Part shown: piece after piece, positions 11,488 to 20,923 of the stretch
Position numbering within the stretch: position 1 is the first letter of the stretch
Layout of the letters: each line of letters begins with the position of its first letter
NCBI RefSeq assembly: GCF_030161635.1
Contig: NZ_BSUO01000001.1
Location: forward strand, 1,221,199 to 1,285,198
DNA length: 64,000 bases
Reading direction: 5' to 3'
Source: Mobilicoccus caccae
GTDB lineage: Bacteria; Actinomycetota; Actinomycetes; Actinomycetales; Dermatophilaceae
The notes under the pieces: model-generated
What the model was told of the DNA's origin: nothing
Database searches by the model: none
The model's input: the letters and a program-made list of their open reading frames with translations, nothing else
Position numbers and translations under genes: made by a program

Positions 11488-12771
11488 ATGACGTCACACG
11501 TCAGGCTCGATCGCACCACCGCGCTGGTCGTCGCGCTGTGCTGGGCCACCTCGGCCGGACTGCTGCTCGCGCTCCCGCTCGTCGAGCCGATGGTCGGCGC
11601 ACCGAGCACTCCTCTGACGACCACCGCCACGATCGCGTACGCGCTGCTGCTCACGACGCAGGTCGCGGCCCTCGTCGGGGCGAGGACCTGGCCGACGGCG
11701 GTGTTCGTGCTGGTGGTGGCCCTGGACCTGCCGGGGACGTGGTTCGCCCGCGACCTCGGCAGCAGCCTGTCCACCCTGACGCTCGTGGCCGCGGTCTACG
11801 CCGTGTGCGTCGAGCGCGGGGTGCGCCGCGCGGCGCCGCTCCTCATGGCCGCGATGGTCGTCCTCGCGGCCACGCGCGTGATCGTCGGCCCCGACGTCGC
11901 GACCGTCACCGAGCGGGTGCTGCTCCCCATCGCGCAGGTCGTGCTGACCGTCGCGCTCCCCATGCTCGCGGCGGCACTCGTCACCGGTCGGCGTGACGTC
12001 GCGGCCGCCCGTCTGGAGTCGGCCCACGCCGAGGCACGCCGGCGGGAGGCCGAGCGGGACGCTGCGACCGCCCGCGAGCGCACGGCCATGGCCCGCGAGC
12101 TGCACGACGTGGCCGCGCATCACCTGTCCGGGATGGCCGTGATGACCGGCGCGATCGAGCGGATGATCGACACCGACCCCGCGGCGGCCAAGGCGTCCCT
12201 GCGCGAGGTCCGCACCGAGACGACGACGCTCCTGGCCAACCTGCGCCGGCTCGTCGGGCTGCTGCGCCAACCCGGTGCCGAGCAGGGGGCCGGCGCGTCG
12301 CTCGACGGGATCCCCGCGCTGGTGGACCGAGCCGAGGCCCACGGACTGCCGACACGACTGCAGGTCCACGAAGGGCCCGCCGGGCTGGACGCCCGGAGCG
12401 ACCTCGGGCCGATCGCGCAGATGGCGATGTTCCGCATGGTCCAGGAGTCGCTGGCCAACGCCGCGATCCACGCCCCGGGATCGACCTGCACCGTCATCCT
12501 CGACGACCGCGATCCCGCGGCCGTCGTCGCGACCGTGACGAACACCGCGCCGGGATCGGGGCCGCTGCCGGCGAACCGGTCCGGGCTGGGGCTCGTCGGG
12601 ATGCGCGAGCGCGCCGACCTCACCGGCTCGACCCTGACCTTCGGCCCCACCGCGGCGGGCGGATGGCAGGTTCGGCTCACCAGCCCCCGCGACCGCGCCG
12701 CCCCCGGCGAACCGGCGCGCGGCGAGCCCACCGGCGGCGACCACCGCATCGACCCCGAGGAGCCGACATGA
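11488..12771 (+). CDS. NarL-type sensor histidine kinase
   Basis: The 427-residue protein has about five hydrophobic N-terminal segments (about 10-165), a charged coiled linker rich in Arg/Glu/Ala (about 168-195), and the HisKA_3 dimerisation motif RTAMARELHDVAAHHLSGM with phospho-acceptor His206. A HATPase domain shows FRMVQESLANAAIHA and SGLGLVGMRERADL (G box). The Pro/Gly/Arg-rich tail is probably disordered. With no extracytoplasmic sensor domain, it likely senses the membrane. Its stop overlaps the start of the response regulator (ATGA), so they form one two-component system. The ABC transporter genes just downstream are the probable target. Confidence 0.9.
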   Translation: MTSHVRLDRTTALVVALCWATSAGLLLALPLVEPMVGAPSTPLTTTATIAYALLLTTQVAALVGARTWPTAVFVLVVALDLPGTWFARDLGSSLSTLTLVAAVYAVCVERGVRRAAPLLMAAMVVLAATRVIVGPDVATVTERVLLPIAQVVLTVALPMLAAALVTGRRDVAAARLESAHAEARRREAERDAATARERTAMARELHDVAAHHLSGMAVMTGAIERMIDTDPAAAKASLREVRTETTTLLANLRRLVGLLRQPGAEQGAGASLDGIPALVDRAEAHGLPTRLQVHEGPAGLDARSDLGPIAQMAMFRMVQESLANAAIHAPGSTCTVILDDRDPAAVVATVTNTAPGSGPLPANRSGLGLVGMRERADLTGSTLTFGPTAAGGWQVRLTSPRDRAAPGEPARGEPTGGDHRIDPEEPT

Positions 12772-13438
12772 TCCGCGTCGTCGTGGCCGACGACCAGCCC
12801 CTGGCCCGCCTCGGGCTGGCGGCCCTGCTCGGCACCGAGCCGGACATCACGGTGGTCGGCACCGCCACCGACGGCGAGGAGGCCGTCGCCCAGGCCCGCG
12901 CCCTGCGTCCCGACGTGGTGTGCATGGACATCCGGATGCCGGGGCGCGACGGGATCAGCGCGACCCGGGAGCTGAGCGGCCCGGGGAGCACGGATGCGGT
13001 GCCGGTGCTGATCCTCACGACGTTCGATCTCGACGACTACGTTTCCGGGCGCTGGAGGCGGGGGCGTCGGGGTTCCTCCTCAAGGATGCCGACCCCGAGG
13101 TGGTCATCTCGGCGGTGCGCTCGGTCGCCGCGGGCAAGGGCACGCTCGACGACGCCCTGACGCGGCGGGTCATCGCCGAGCTCGTCGACCGGCGCCGGAC
13201 CGCGCCCGTCCGTGCGGGGCGGGCGACCGATCTGCTCACGGCCCGCGAGCTGGAGATCCTGCTGCTGCTGGCCGAGGGGATGTCCAACGACGAGATCGCC
13301 CGGACGCTCACGCTGGAGGTCACGACGGTGAAGTCGCACCTGGCGCGGATGCTCCCGAAACTCGGTGTCCGCTCCCGGCTGCAGGCCGCCGTCTGGGCCT
13401 ACCAGAACCGCATCGTCGAGCTGCCCGAGGAGCCCTGA
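12768..13438 (+). CDS. LuxR/NarL-family response regulator (frameshifted as read)
   Basis: The receiver domain (about 1-120) has the acidic pair in VVVADDQPLARLGL, phospho-acceptor Asp54 in VCMDIRMPGRDG and the conserved Thr in ILTTFDLDDYV. The C-terminal LuxR-type helix-turn-helix reads LTARELEILLLLAEGMSN through EIARTLTLEVTTVKSHL. The two parts are in different frames. One extra T in TTT 13042-13044 restores DDYVFRALEAGASGFLLKD, a textbook receiver sequence. Repaired length is 223 aa. It acts as a DNA-binding transcription factor controlled by the upstream kinase. Confidence 0.88.
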
Positions 13439-13589
13439 GCGTCGTCTGCCGGAGGGAGCCGTGAGCGGGTCTTGCACCTTTCGATGCAGGCGCCGAAGTG
13501 CGCTCTTTCGCCTCTCGCGGACCCCCGACCTGCGCTTCTAGCGTCGTAGGTGGAGCAGATCGCTCCGACGACCACGCCAGGAGCATCCC

Positions 13590-14402
13590 GTGTCCGCACT
13601 GCTGCGCCGATCCGCGCGCCCACGCCCTCCCGTCCTCCACGACAGGACGACGTCCGACCCCCTCGACGGGGACGCCCCCGCGGCTCTGCGCCTCGTCGAC
13701 GTGCACAAGTCCTACGCCCAGGGCACCGATCTCGTGCCCGCGTTGCGCGGCGTCGACCTCGTCCTGCCCGCCGGCTCGTTCAGCGCGGTGATGGGCCCGT
13801 CGGGCTCGGGCAAGTCGACCTTCCTCAACTGCGCCGCCGGGCTCGACACCCCGAGCAGCGGGACGATCCACGTCGGCGGGGTCGACCTCACCGGCCGCAG
13901 CGCCGACGACCTGACGATCTTCCGGCGCGACCACATCGGCTTCGTCTTCCAGGCCTACAACCTCGTGCCGCAACTGAGCGTCGAGCAGAACATCCAACTC
14001 CCGCTGCTGCTCGCGGGCCGACCGGTCGACGGCACCCGCCAGGAGGCGCTGCTCGAGGCCGTCGGCCTCGGCGGGATGGCCCTGCGGATGCCCGGCGAGC
14101 TCTCGGGCGGGCAGGCCCAGCGCGTCGCGATCGCCCGCGCCCTGATGACCTCACCCGAGATCCTCTTCGCCGACGAGCCCACCGGCGCGCTCGACAGCCG
14201 CACCGGTCGGCAGATCATCCAGCTCCTGCGTGACGCCTCGCAGCAGACCGGCCAGACCGTCGTCCTCGTGACCCACGACCCGGTCATCGCGGCGGTCGCC
14301 GACCGGGTGCTCTTCCTCGCGGACGGCGTGCTGGTCGGCCACCTCACCGCACCGACGGCGACCGAGGTCGCCGCCCGGATGACCGAGCTGGGCGGGCACT
14401 GA
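13590..14402 (+). CDS. LolD/MacB-type ABC transporter ATP-binding protein
   Basis: The 270-residue ATPase shows Walker A GPSGSGKST, the Q loop FVFQAYNLVP, signature LSGGQAQRVAIARAL, Walker B ILFADEPTGALDS and the H-loop VLVTHDP. The DEPTGALDSRTG sequence is typical of MacB/LolD-type ATPases that pair with FtsX-like permeases. An N-terminal extension of about 30 residues is not conserved. The GTG start has AGGAG 6 nt upstream. The permease begins 1 nt after its stop. A 151-bp gap separates it from the response regulator; that gap includes a small inverted repeat GGAGC/GCTCC (13552-13566), so a regulated promoter there is likely. Confidence 0.92.
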   Translation: MSALLRRSARPRPPVLHDRTTSDPLDGDAPAALRLVDVHKSYAQGTDLVPALRGVDLVLPAGSFSAVMGPSGSGKSTFLNCAAGLDTPSSGTIHVGGVDLTGRSADDLTIFRRDHIGFVFQAYNLVPQLSVEQNIQLPLLLAGRPVDGTRQEALLEAVGLGGMALRMPGELSGGQAQRVAIARALMTSPEILFADEPTGALDSRTGRQIIQLLRDASQQTGQTVVLVTHDPVIAAVADRVLFLADGVLVGHLTAPTATEVAARMTELGGH

Positions 14403-14403
14403 C

Positions 14404-16295
14404 ATGTGGCGCCTGTCCCTCACCACCGTGCGCACGAGTCGGGTCTCGCTCACCGGCGTCTTCGTCGTCCTCGTTCTGGCCGCAGCGCTGCTCGCCGCCG
14501 TGGGGGTGCTCGCCACCTCCGGCCTGACGGCCATCGCGGGGTCGATCGCGGGCGTCAGCGTCGCCATCGTCCTCATCGTGCTCTCCTCCACGATGTCCCT
14601 GGTCGCCGCGCAGCGCCGACGCGCGTTCGCACTGATGCGGGCGGTCGGGGCGACCCCCGCCAACTGCGCCGGCTGCTCGCGCAGGAGGTCCTCGTCGTCG
14701 CGGCCGTCGCGGCCCCGCTCGGGGCGGTCCCCGGTGCCGTCGCGGTGTCCTTCACCGCGCCCCTGCTCGTCGCGAGCGGTGTCGCCCCCGCCGATCTCGA
14801 GATCGTCCCCTCCCTGCTGCCGATCGCGGGCGTCATCGCGATCGTCGTGCCGGTCGCGCTCGTCGCCGCACTGCTCGGCACTCGTGAACAGTTGCGGGTC
14901 GCGCCGACCGACGCGCTGCGTCAGGCCGGCATCGAGTCACCGCGACTGGGCAGGCTCCGGCTCACCCTGGCCGCCGGCTGCGCCGTCGCCGGGCTGCTGT
15001 CCGCGCTGACCCCGTGGGTGATCCCCGGTGCCATCGGTGGCGCCACCGCGGGCGGATCCGCGCTGCTGCTCATCACCGCAGCCGCGCTCGCCGGACCCTG
15101 GCTCGTGCAGCAGGTCTTCGACCGGGTCGCCGCGCCCCTGGCCGGCCGCGGTGGCGCGAGCACCCAGCTCGCCCTGGCCAACACCCGCGGGTTCTCGCGG
15201 CGACTCACCTCCGTCGTCGTCCCGCTCGCACTCGTCGTGACGTTCGGGATCGTGCAGAACCTCGTCGCCGCCACCCTCGGTGCCGCCGGCACCCAGCAGC
15301 TCTCCGACGGCCTGCGCTCCGACGTCGTCGCCGCGAGCTCCCGCGTCCTCACCCCCGATGTCCTCGACCGCGTGGCCGATCTCCCGGGGGTGCGCACCGC
15401 GACCCCGACCGGCACGACGACCGCCGAGCTGCGGTCGGAGAGCGACGACGACGACCCGTTCGGCGCCCGGTTCTCGTGGGAGCCGGTCGCGGTACGTCTC
15501 GTCCCCGCGACCGACGCGACCGACCTCATCGACCTCGGCGTGACCGCCGGCTCGCTCACCGGACTCACCTCCCCGGGCACCGTCGCCCTCAGCTCCGACA
15601 CCGCCTTCGAGCACGGCCTGTCCGTCGGCGACACCGTGCCGCTGCGGTTCACGGGCACCTCCGGGCCGGTTCAGGAGGAGGGCAGCCCCGCGCGGGTGGT
15701 GGCGCTCTACTCCCGAGGCCTCGGTCTCGGACCGGTCGCCGTCGGCAGCTCGACTCTCCCGGCGCACGTGCCCGGGCCGTCCGACGCCATGCTGCTGATC
15801 GACGTCGAGCCGGGAGCGACCGCGCTCGTGCAGGAGGGGGTCGCCGACCTCGGCCTGCAGGTCGCCGACCGGAACCAGGTCATCGCGTCCGCCGGTGAGG
15901 CCGAGGCCACGTCTCAGGCCGTCTCGCTCGCGGTCCTGCTCGTCCTGCTCGCGTTCATCGCGCTCGGCGCTCTCAACGCCGTCGCGATGACGACCCTCGG
16001 ACGGCGCGAGGAGTTCGCGCTGCTGCAGGTCATCGGCACCTCACGGCGTCAGGTCGTGCGCAGCGCTGCGATGGAGGCCGGCATCGTCGGCGCCGCGGCG
16101 ATCGTGCTCGGCATCCTCGCCGTGGTGCCAGCAGCGGCCGGGATCACCTACGGATTCGCCCACGCGGCATTTCCGTCGGTGAGCTGGGGCCTCGTGGCGG
16201 TGCTGGTGTTCACCGCGGCCCTCGTGCCCGTCGCCGGGATCCCGGGCGTGGCCACCCTCATGACGGCTCGTGCCAGGACGGGGCGGCTGTCATGA
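14404..16295 (+). CDS. FtsX-like ABC transporter permease (frameshifted as read)
   Basis: The 630-residue (repaired) permease has two FtsX modules. The first hydrophobic pair (about 15-75) leads to RRRAFALMRAVGAT; the C-terminal module has LNAVAMTTLGRREEFALLQV and three transmembrane segments. A large extracytoplasmic segment (about 300-490) lies between them. The frame is lost at CCCCC 14654-14658; one extra C restores GATPRQLRRLLAQEVL, the usual cytoplasmic helix after the first module. With the preceding ATPase it forms a MacB-like exporter or mechanotransmitter. Regulation by the adjacent two-component system suggests antimicrobial peptide or lipid stress, but the substrate is unknown. 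The stop overlaps the next start (ATGA). Confidence 0.87.
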
Positions 16296-17214
16296 CCGAC
16301 CTCGTGCGACGCCACCCGCTGCTCAGCTTCGTCGTGCTGGCGAACCTCCTGAGCTGGGTGGCCTGGCTGCCCTACATCCTGTCGATGAACGGGCTCGGCT
16401 GGTGGGACTACACATTCCCGTCCGTCCTCGGCACGAGCCAACTCGCCGGCGTCCTGCCGGGTGCCTACCTCGGCCCGATCACCTCCGCCTTCCTCGTCAC
16501 CGCGATCGCCGACGGGAGGCCCGGCCTGCGCCGGTGGCTGCGGCGGCTCTGGAGCTGGAAGGTCGGGTGGCAGTGGTACGCGATCGTCCTGCTCGGCGTG
16601 CCCGCCGTCATCATCGCGTGCAGCGCGATCCTCACCGGTGGACGCGTCCAAGCGCCCCCGCTGATCGTCGTCGCGGCCTTCCTGCCCGGCCTGATCCTGC
16701 AGATGGTGACGACCGGCCTCGCCGAGGAGCCGGGGTGGCGCGACTTCGCCCTGCCTCGGATCCAACGGCGCTTTGGCCCGCTGCTGGGCGCCGCGATCCT
16801 CGGTCCGGTATGGGCCCTGTGGCACCTGCCGCTGTTCCTCACCGAATGGGGTGGCTGGCCCGACAGCACCTGGCTCCGACCACTGGAGTTCACGGCGTTC
16901 TGCATCACCTTCAACGTGGTCATGACCTGGGTCTTCAACCGCACCCGGGAGAGCGTGCCGCTGGCCATGCTCCTGCACGTCAGCGTCAACAACTTCATGT
17001 CGATCGCCTGGGCCGACATGTTCCCCACCCTCGGCGCGGCCGACGCCCAACACGTCCTGCTCCTCGGGGGAGCGTCGCCGCCGCGGTCGTCCTCCTCGCC
17101 ACCCGAGGCCGGCTCGGCTATGAGCCACGTCTCCAGGCACCGTCCGCACACCTCCGTCCGACTCGCAGCACGGTCTCGACGGTCGGGACCTGGCCGTCCC
17201 CGCCCAAGGAGTAG
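16292..17214 (+). CDS. CPBP-family intramembrane metalloprotease-like protein (frameshifted)
   Basis: The 307-residue (repaired) membrane protein has about eight hydrophobic segments and the CPBP/Abi motifs in order: EEPGWRDFALPRI (EExxxR), WHLPLFLTEW and the later HVSVNNFMSIAW. These are the residues that bind the metal in Rce1-like proteases. The frame is lost at GGGGG 17066-17070; one extra G restores GGSVAAAVVLLATRGRLGYEP, the last transmembrane helix, and the gene ends at TAG 17212-17214. CPBP proteins beside ABC exporters often act in bacteriocin immunity or signal-peptide maturation, though here that is only analogy. It is translationally coupled to the permease. Confidence 0.85.
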
Positions 17215-17216
17215 CG

Positions 17217-17441
17217 ATGTCGCTCGACCAGAAAGCCGTCCGGACCTCTGCGCGGCGCCGACGCGTGACCTGGAGTGTGATGGCGTGCGCCGGCATCTGG
17301 GCGGCCATCCTGCTCGACGTCGTCGTCGCCGAGTACGTCATCATCCACCGTCTGTCGCTGCCCGGCCGACAGCGCAGGCCCGGCGTACCGGGCGATCGAT
17401 CGCCCGCCTCACGGCTCCCGATCGGCGTCACCGGGTCGTGA
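17217..17441 (+). CDS. Small single-span membrane protein, unknown function
   Basis: The 74-residue protein starts at an ATG with a strong AAGGAG (17206-17211) 5 nt upstream and only 2 nt after the CPBP stop, so it is very probably translated. An Arg-rich N terminus (TSARRRRVTW) precedes one hydrophobic segment, about residues 18-43, and then a basic, Pro-rich tail; the positive-inside rule predicts an N-in helix. I recognise no family. It could be a small subunit or regulator of the ABC/CPBP module, or the tail of that operon. The C-terminal half may be affected by undetected base loss. Confidence 0.5.
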   Translation: MSLDQKAVRTSARRRRVTWSVMACAGIWAAILLDVVVAEYVIIHRLSLPGRQRRPGVPGDRSPASRLPIGVTGS

Positions 17442-17452
17442 TCCGCACCACC

Positions 17453-17458
17453 TAGGGT
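17453..17458 (+). promoter_or_regulatory. -10 element for a leaderless DUF917/pucR transcript
   Basis: TAGGGT lies 6 nt before the ATG at 17465, the spacing expected when transcription starts at the start codon. No Shine-Dalgarno is evident for this gene. I see no convincing -35 box. Confidence 0.5.
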
Positions 17459-17464
17459 GACGGC

Positions 17465-18499
17465 ATGTCCTGGCAGCTGGGGATCGAGGAGCTGCCCGCT
17501 CTCATGGCGGGCAGCTCCCTGCTGGGCGGTGGCGGAGGTGGTGATCCCGCCGTGCTCGTGCCCGCCGTCGCCCGCGGCGCGCGGTGGCCGGTCGAGGTCC
17601 ATGACGTGACCGAGCTGGACCCGGCGACCCCGTGTCTGTCCGTGGGGGTCGGCGGGTCCACGGTGGTGACCACAGAACGACTCCCCGGACTCGATCCGTT
17701 CGGGCCGGCCATCGCAGCGGTCGAACGGTGGCTGGGGGTGCCCGTCCGCACGGTCTGCAGCAGCGAGATGGCGGGCCTGAACGGGGTGACCGCGTTGCCG
17801 CTGGCCGGTGAGCGTGCCCTGGTGGACGCCGACCTCCTCGGCCGCGCGCTGCCCTACCTCGACCAGTTCAGCCTGTTCGCGGACGGCATGGCGGGCCTGG
17901 TCGCGGCGGCGTCCACGGGCGGGGACGGGGTGGCGCTCGTCGCGAACGCCCGACCCGAGGACGTCGAGCGACTCATGAGGGCGGCGATGGTGGCGGCGGG
18001 CGGCTGGTCGGGCGTCGTCATCGGAGGTTTCACCGTGGGCGACCTCGCCGGCCACGCTATCTGCGGGTCGATGGCGCGGGCGTTGCGGCTCGGCCGGGCC
18101 TGGCTGCAGGTCGACTCGGTGGACCCCTCAGCGGCCGAGGCGTTGGGCGCCGCGTGGCTGGGGTCGGGACGCATCGTCGAGCTGTGGCGCGACGCGGGGG
18201 ATCTGCGCACGGTCAGCGTCGATGTCCGCACCGAGGACGGCGGGGTGATGCGGGTCGTGTCGCGCAGCGAACACCTCGCATGCGTCGTCGACGGCGAACC
18301 GGTCGCTACCGCACCCGACATCATCGTCGTGATCGACGTGGTGGGGCGGACCCCCGTCGCGGCCGACGAACTGCGGCCCGGACTCACGGTCGCCGTGCTC
18401 CGCCTGCCCCCACCGACGTGGTGGGGAGCGCGCGAGGACCGGCTGGCCCGGGTGCGCCCCTCGCGCTACGGCGTCCTCGGCACGGAGGTGGGCCGGTGA
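17465..18499 (+). CDS. Divergent DUF917-family protein C
   Basis: The 344-residue protein begins MSWQLGIEELPALMAGSSLL and keeps the glycine-rich LLGGGGGGDPAVL loop and DADLLGRALPYLDQ. It departs from the two upstream paralogues at other family positions: SSEMAGLNGVTAL replaces ECGGINSMIPL, and GRAFPEL is altered. The C-terminal part retains HLACVVDGEPVATAPDIIVV, similar to the family's substrate-proximal end. It is probably leaderless and its stop overlaps the pucR start (GTGA), so it is co-expressed with a regulator. It may use another substrate or serve as a sensing partner of PucR; both are speculation. Confidence 0.78.
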   Translation: MSWQLGIEELPALMAGSSLLGGGGGGDPAVLVPAVARGARWPVEVHDVTELDPATPCLSVGVGGSTVVTTERLPGLDPFGPAIAAVERWLGVPVRTVCSSEMAGLNGVTALPLAGERALVDADLLGRALPYLDQFSLFADGMAGLVAAASTGGDGVALVANARPEDVERLMRAAMVAAGGWSGVVIGGFTVGDLAGHAICGSMARALRLGRAWLQVDSVDPSAAEALGAAWLGSGRIVELWRDAGDLRTVSVDVRTEDGGVMRVVSRSEHLACVVDGEPVATAPDIIVVIDVVGRTPVAADELRPGLTVAVLRLPPPTWWGAREDRLARVRPSRYGVLGTEVGR

Positions 18500-20016
18500 C
18501 CGGCGGACTGACTCCGGCCGCGCTCGCCGCGCACCCCGCGAACGGCGGCATGGAGGTGCTCACGACGATCGAGGGCTGCGTCTGGCGGGACGTCGTCGTC
18601 GAGGCGCGGGAGGAGGACCTGCCCGACTCGGCCCAGGACTGCCTGGCCGTCCTCACCTCGCCCGTCGCGGCGGAGCCGTGGCGTGTCGACGCGCTCCTGC
18701 GCCGGGTGCGCGACCGCGGGTTCACCGGGCTGGCCGTCGGACCGGAGCCGGAGATCGGTTGGGGGAGTCGGGTGCTCGCGCAGCGCCTCGGCCTGGTGCT
18801 CGTCGTGGCCGGGCACCCCACGGCGCTGGCCCGCGCGTGCTGGGAGCTGGTCGAGGGCCGCGACGCCCTCACCCTGTCCCTCGTGCGACGCGTGGCCGGG
18901 TCGATCGAGTACCACGCCGACGACATCGGAGACCTCGTGCGGCACCTGTCCGCGGGCATCGGTCACGCTCTCGCGCTCGTGGACGGTGTCGAGGTGCTGC
19001 ACCGCGCGGGTCCGGCCATCGATCCCGACCTGCTCGCGGCCATCGACACCTCCAGGTGGGTGCATCAGGTGTGGACGCCGACGGCCGCCGCCGTGTCGGT
19101 GCGCGTCGACACCCGGGCGCGGGCAGGGTTGCGGCTCGTCATCCACGCGGAGGGGATCGACGAGCCGCACCTGGTGGCGCTGACCACCGCGGCCGAGATC
19201 GCGATGCCCGCCGTGGCCGCCCGCATCCTCATCGACGAGATCGAGGACGTCAGTGACGTGTCCAGGTCGTCGTCGTTGCTCGCCGACGTGCTGGATGCCG
19301 CCGGGTCCGTCGACGCCGAACTTCATCGCCGGGTGACGGCGCGCGGGTGGCGGGTGCACGGGTGGCACCTGGGGTTCCGGGTGCAGAGCCGTGCCCGGGT
19401 CGATCCGCTCGATCTGCTCCGGCGGGTGCGGCCGTGGCTGCATTCCCTGCCGGTCGAGACGCACGCGACGACCCGTGGCCGTGGCGTGACGGGCTGGTTC
19501 ACGTTCACCTCGGCGCCCGACGGACACGGTGTCGACGAGGCGGCCGGGGCCATCCGCGAGATGCATCGCGCGCTCCTCGCCGACCTACCCGTCGCGACCG
19601 GGATCGGCAGCGTGCACAGCGGACCATCGGGCCTGGTCACGACGCTCGGCGAGGCACACGACGCCGCGCGGCTGGCGACGGGGCGGCCCTCGACCCACTG
19701 GCTGCTCCACGTCGACAGCCTCGGGCTCGAACAGCTCCTGCTCGCCTGGACCGGCACGGACACGTTCGTGCCCGCCGCCCGGGCTTTGCTCGGACGGCTG
19801 CGCCCTGCGGACCGGGCGACCCTGGGGGCCTACCTCGACCACGAGTCCTCGCTCCTGCGCACCGCCGAGTCCCTCGGCCTGCACCGCAACACCGTCCGCC
19901 AACGCATGCAGCGCGTGCAGGAGGTGTTGGGCCTCGACCTGCAGGACCCCGACGTGCGGTTGGCCGTGCACCTGGCGTGCCGGGCGGTCTCCGCCCCTCA
20001 TCGGGGCAGGGAGTGA
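18496..20016 (+). CDS. PucR-family transcriptional regulator
   Basis: The 506-residue regulator has an N-terminal PucR-like domain (about 1-150, with EVLTTIEGCVWRDVVVEARE) and a GGDEF-like middle region typical of CdaR/PucR proteins. The C-terminal PucR helix-turn-helix includes LGAYLDHESSLLRTAESLGL and HRNTVRQRMQRVQ (about 440-475). PucR proteins control purine or other nitrogen-heterocycle catabolism in response to a pathway intermediate. The coupled DUF917 gene and the permease/hydantoinase operon at 6311-11463 are the natural targets. The GTG start overlaps the previous stop. The sequence is intact, unlike many neighbours. Confidence 0.87.
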   Translation: MTGGLTPAALAAHPANGGMEVLTTIEGCVWRDVVVEAREEDLPDSAQDCLAVLTSPVAAEPWRVDALLRRVRDRGFTGLAVGPEPEIGWGSRVLAQRLGLVLVVAGHPTALARACWELVEGRDALTLSLVRRVAGSIEYHADDIGDLVRHLSAGIGHALALVDGVEVLHRAGPAIDPDLLAAIDTSRWVHQVWTPTAAAVSVRVDTRARAGLRLVIHAEGIDEPHLVALTTAAEIAMPAVAARILIDEIEDVSDVSRSSSLLADVLDAAGSVDAELHRRVTARGWRVHGWHLGFRVQSRARVDPLDLLRRVRPWLHSLPVETHATTRGRGVTGWFTFTSAPDGHGVDEAAGAIREMHRALLADLPVATGIGSVHSGPSGLVTTLGEAHDAARLATGRPSTHWLLHVDSLGLEQLLLAWTGTDTFVPAARALLGRLRPADRATLGAYLDHESSLLRTAESLGLHRNTVRQRMQRVQEVLGLDLQDPDVRLAVHLACRAVSAPHRGRE

Positions 20017-20109
20017 CGCCGGACCGCCGGCCGCGACGGTGGTCTTCAGGCTCACCCCGGACATCGAGGCTCACGTGGTGACCACACGCTCATCATCGAC
20101 GGTGAGTCT

Positions 20110-20127
20110 CGCCCACTCAGGTGGGCG
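20110..20127. terminator. Hairpin between convergent pucR and tetR
   Basis: A perfect 7-bp stem CGCCCAC/GTGGGCG with a TCAG loop lies in the 154-bp gap between two genes that face each other, where a bidirectional terminator is expected. A second dyad, GTGGT-G-ACCAC, is at 20075-20085. There is no U-tract. Confidence 0.45.
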
Positions 20128-20170
20128 TGGACGTCCCAGGTGAGTCCGACGGGGTGCGGACAGCTCTCGT

Positions 20171-20787
20171 CTACGCGCCGGTGGCGGGGGCGGCGACGCC
20201 GTGGAACACGAGGGCGAGGAGGGCCTCGGTGAGTTCGTCGGGGGAGACGCGGCCGGAGGGGCGGAACCAGTCGACGGTGGAGTTCATGGCCCCGAAGAGG
20301 AGGCGGGCGACGACGGTGGGATCGAGGTCGTCGCGGATCAGGCCGGCGAGTTGTGCCTGCAGGACGATCGCCGACATGCGCGCGTCGAATTCGCGCCGCC
20401 GGGTGAGGGCGCGCAGTTCGGCGGGGCTGTTGCCGCGGAGCCGCAGCAGGAGCCGGACGAACGGCTGGTAGTCGATCAGGATCTGCACCATCTCGCGGAT
20501 GAACGCCTCGAAGCGCACGTCGAGGGTCTCGGGGAGTGCTCGGCACTGCGGAGCCCGGCGTCCAGCGCCTCGAACGCCGTCTCGAGCGCGAGCGTGAGGA
20601 GTTCCTCCTTGCCGTCGACGTGGTGGTACAGCGCCGACTTCGACACCTTCAACCGCTCGGCGATCATGCCCATCGTCGTGGCGTCGTACCCGTGTTCGTC
20701 GAACGCCGCGACGGCCGCGAGGATGACGGCCTGCTGATCATGGCCCGGTCGGCCACGGCGAGCAGGTCTGTCGGTCACGTCACCCAT
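20171..20787 (-). CDS. paaR: TetR-family repressor, putative PaaR (frameshifted as read)
   Basis: The repaired 205-residue TetR protein has an N-terminal helix-turn-helix (AVAAFDEHGYDATTMGMIAE then LKVSKSALYHHVDGKEELL) and a C-terminal ligand domain (VRLLLRLRGNSPAELRALTR through VARLLFGAMNSTVDWFRPSG). The frame is lost at GGGG 20531-20534 (CCCC on the coding strand). One extra C restores EHSPETLDVRFEAFIREMVQ. It is divergent from paaA, with a palindromic site overlapping the paaA promoter between them, the usual arrangement for a repressor that releases DNA on binding phenylacetyl-CoA. The ATG at 20787 is my preferred start; a GTG at 20778 is possible. The name PaaR is inferred from position. 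Confidence 0.82.
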
Positions 20788-20923
20788 CCTGTCATGCGGC
20801 GCGCAGGGGTCCCGGTGGTGGTCCTGGAGCGTCGGGTGCGAGCGAAATCCGCACTCACCGTTGTGGTGCCACGCCCTGTGGTGACGGCGCCCAGGCCCCC
20901 GCCACAGACCAGCCCTTCGCGGG

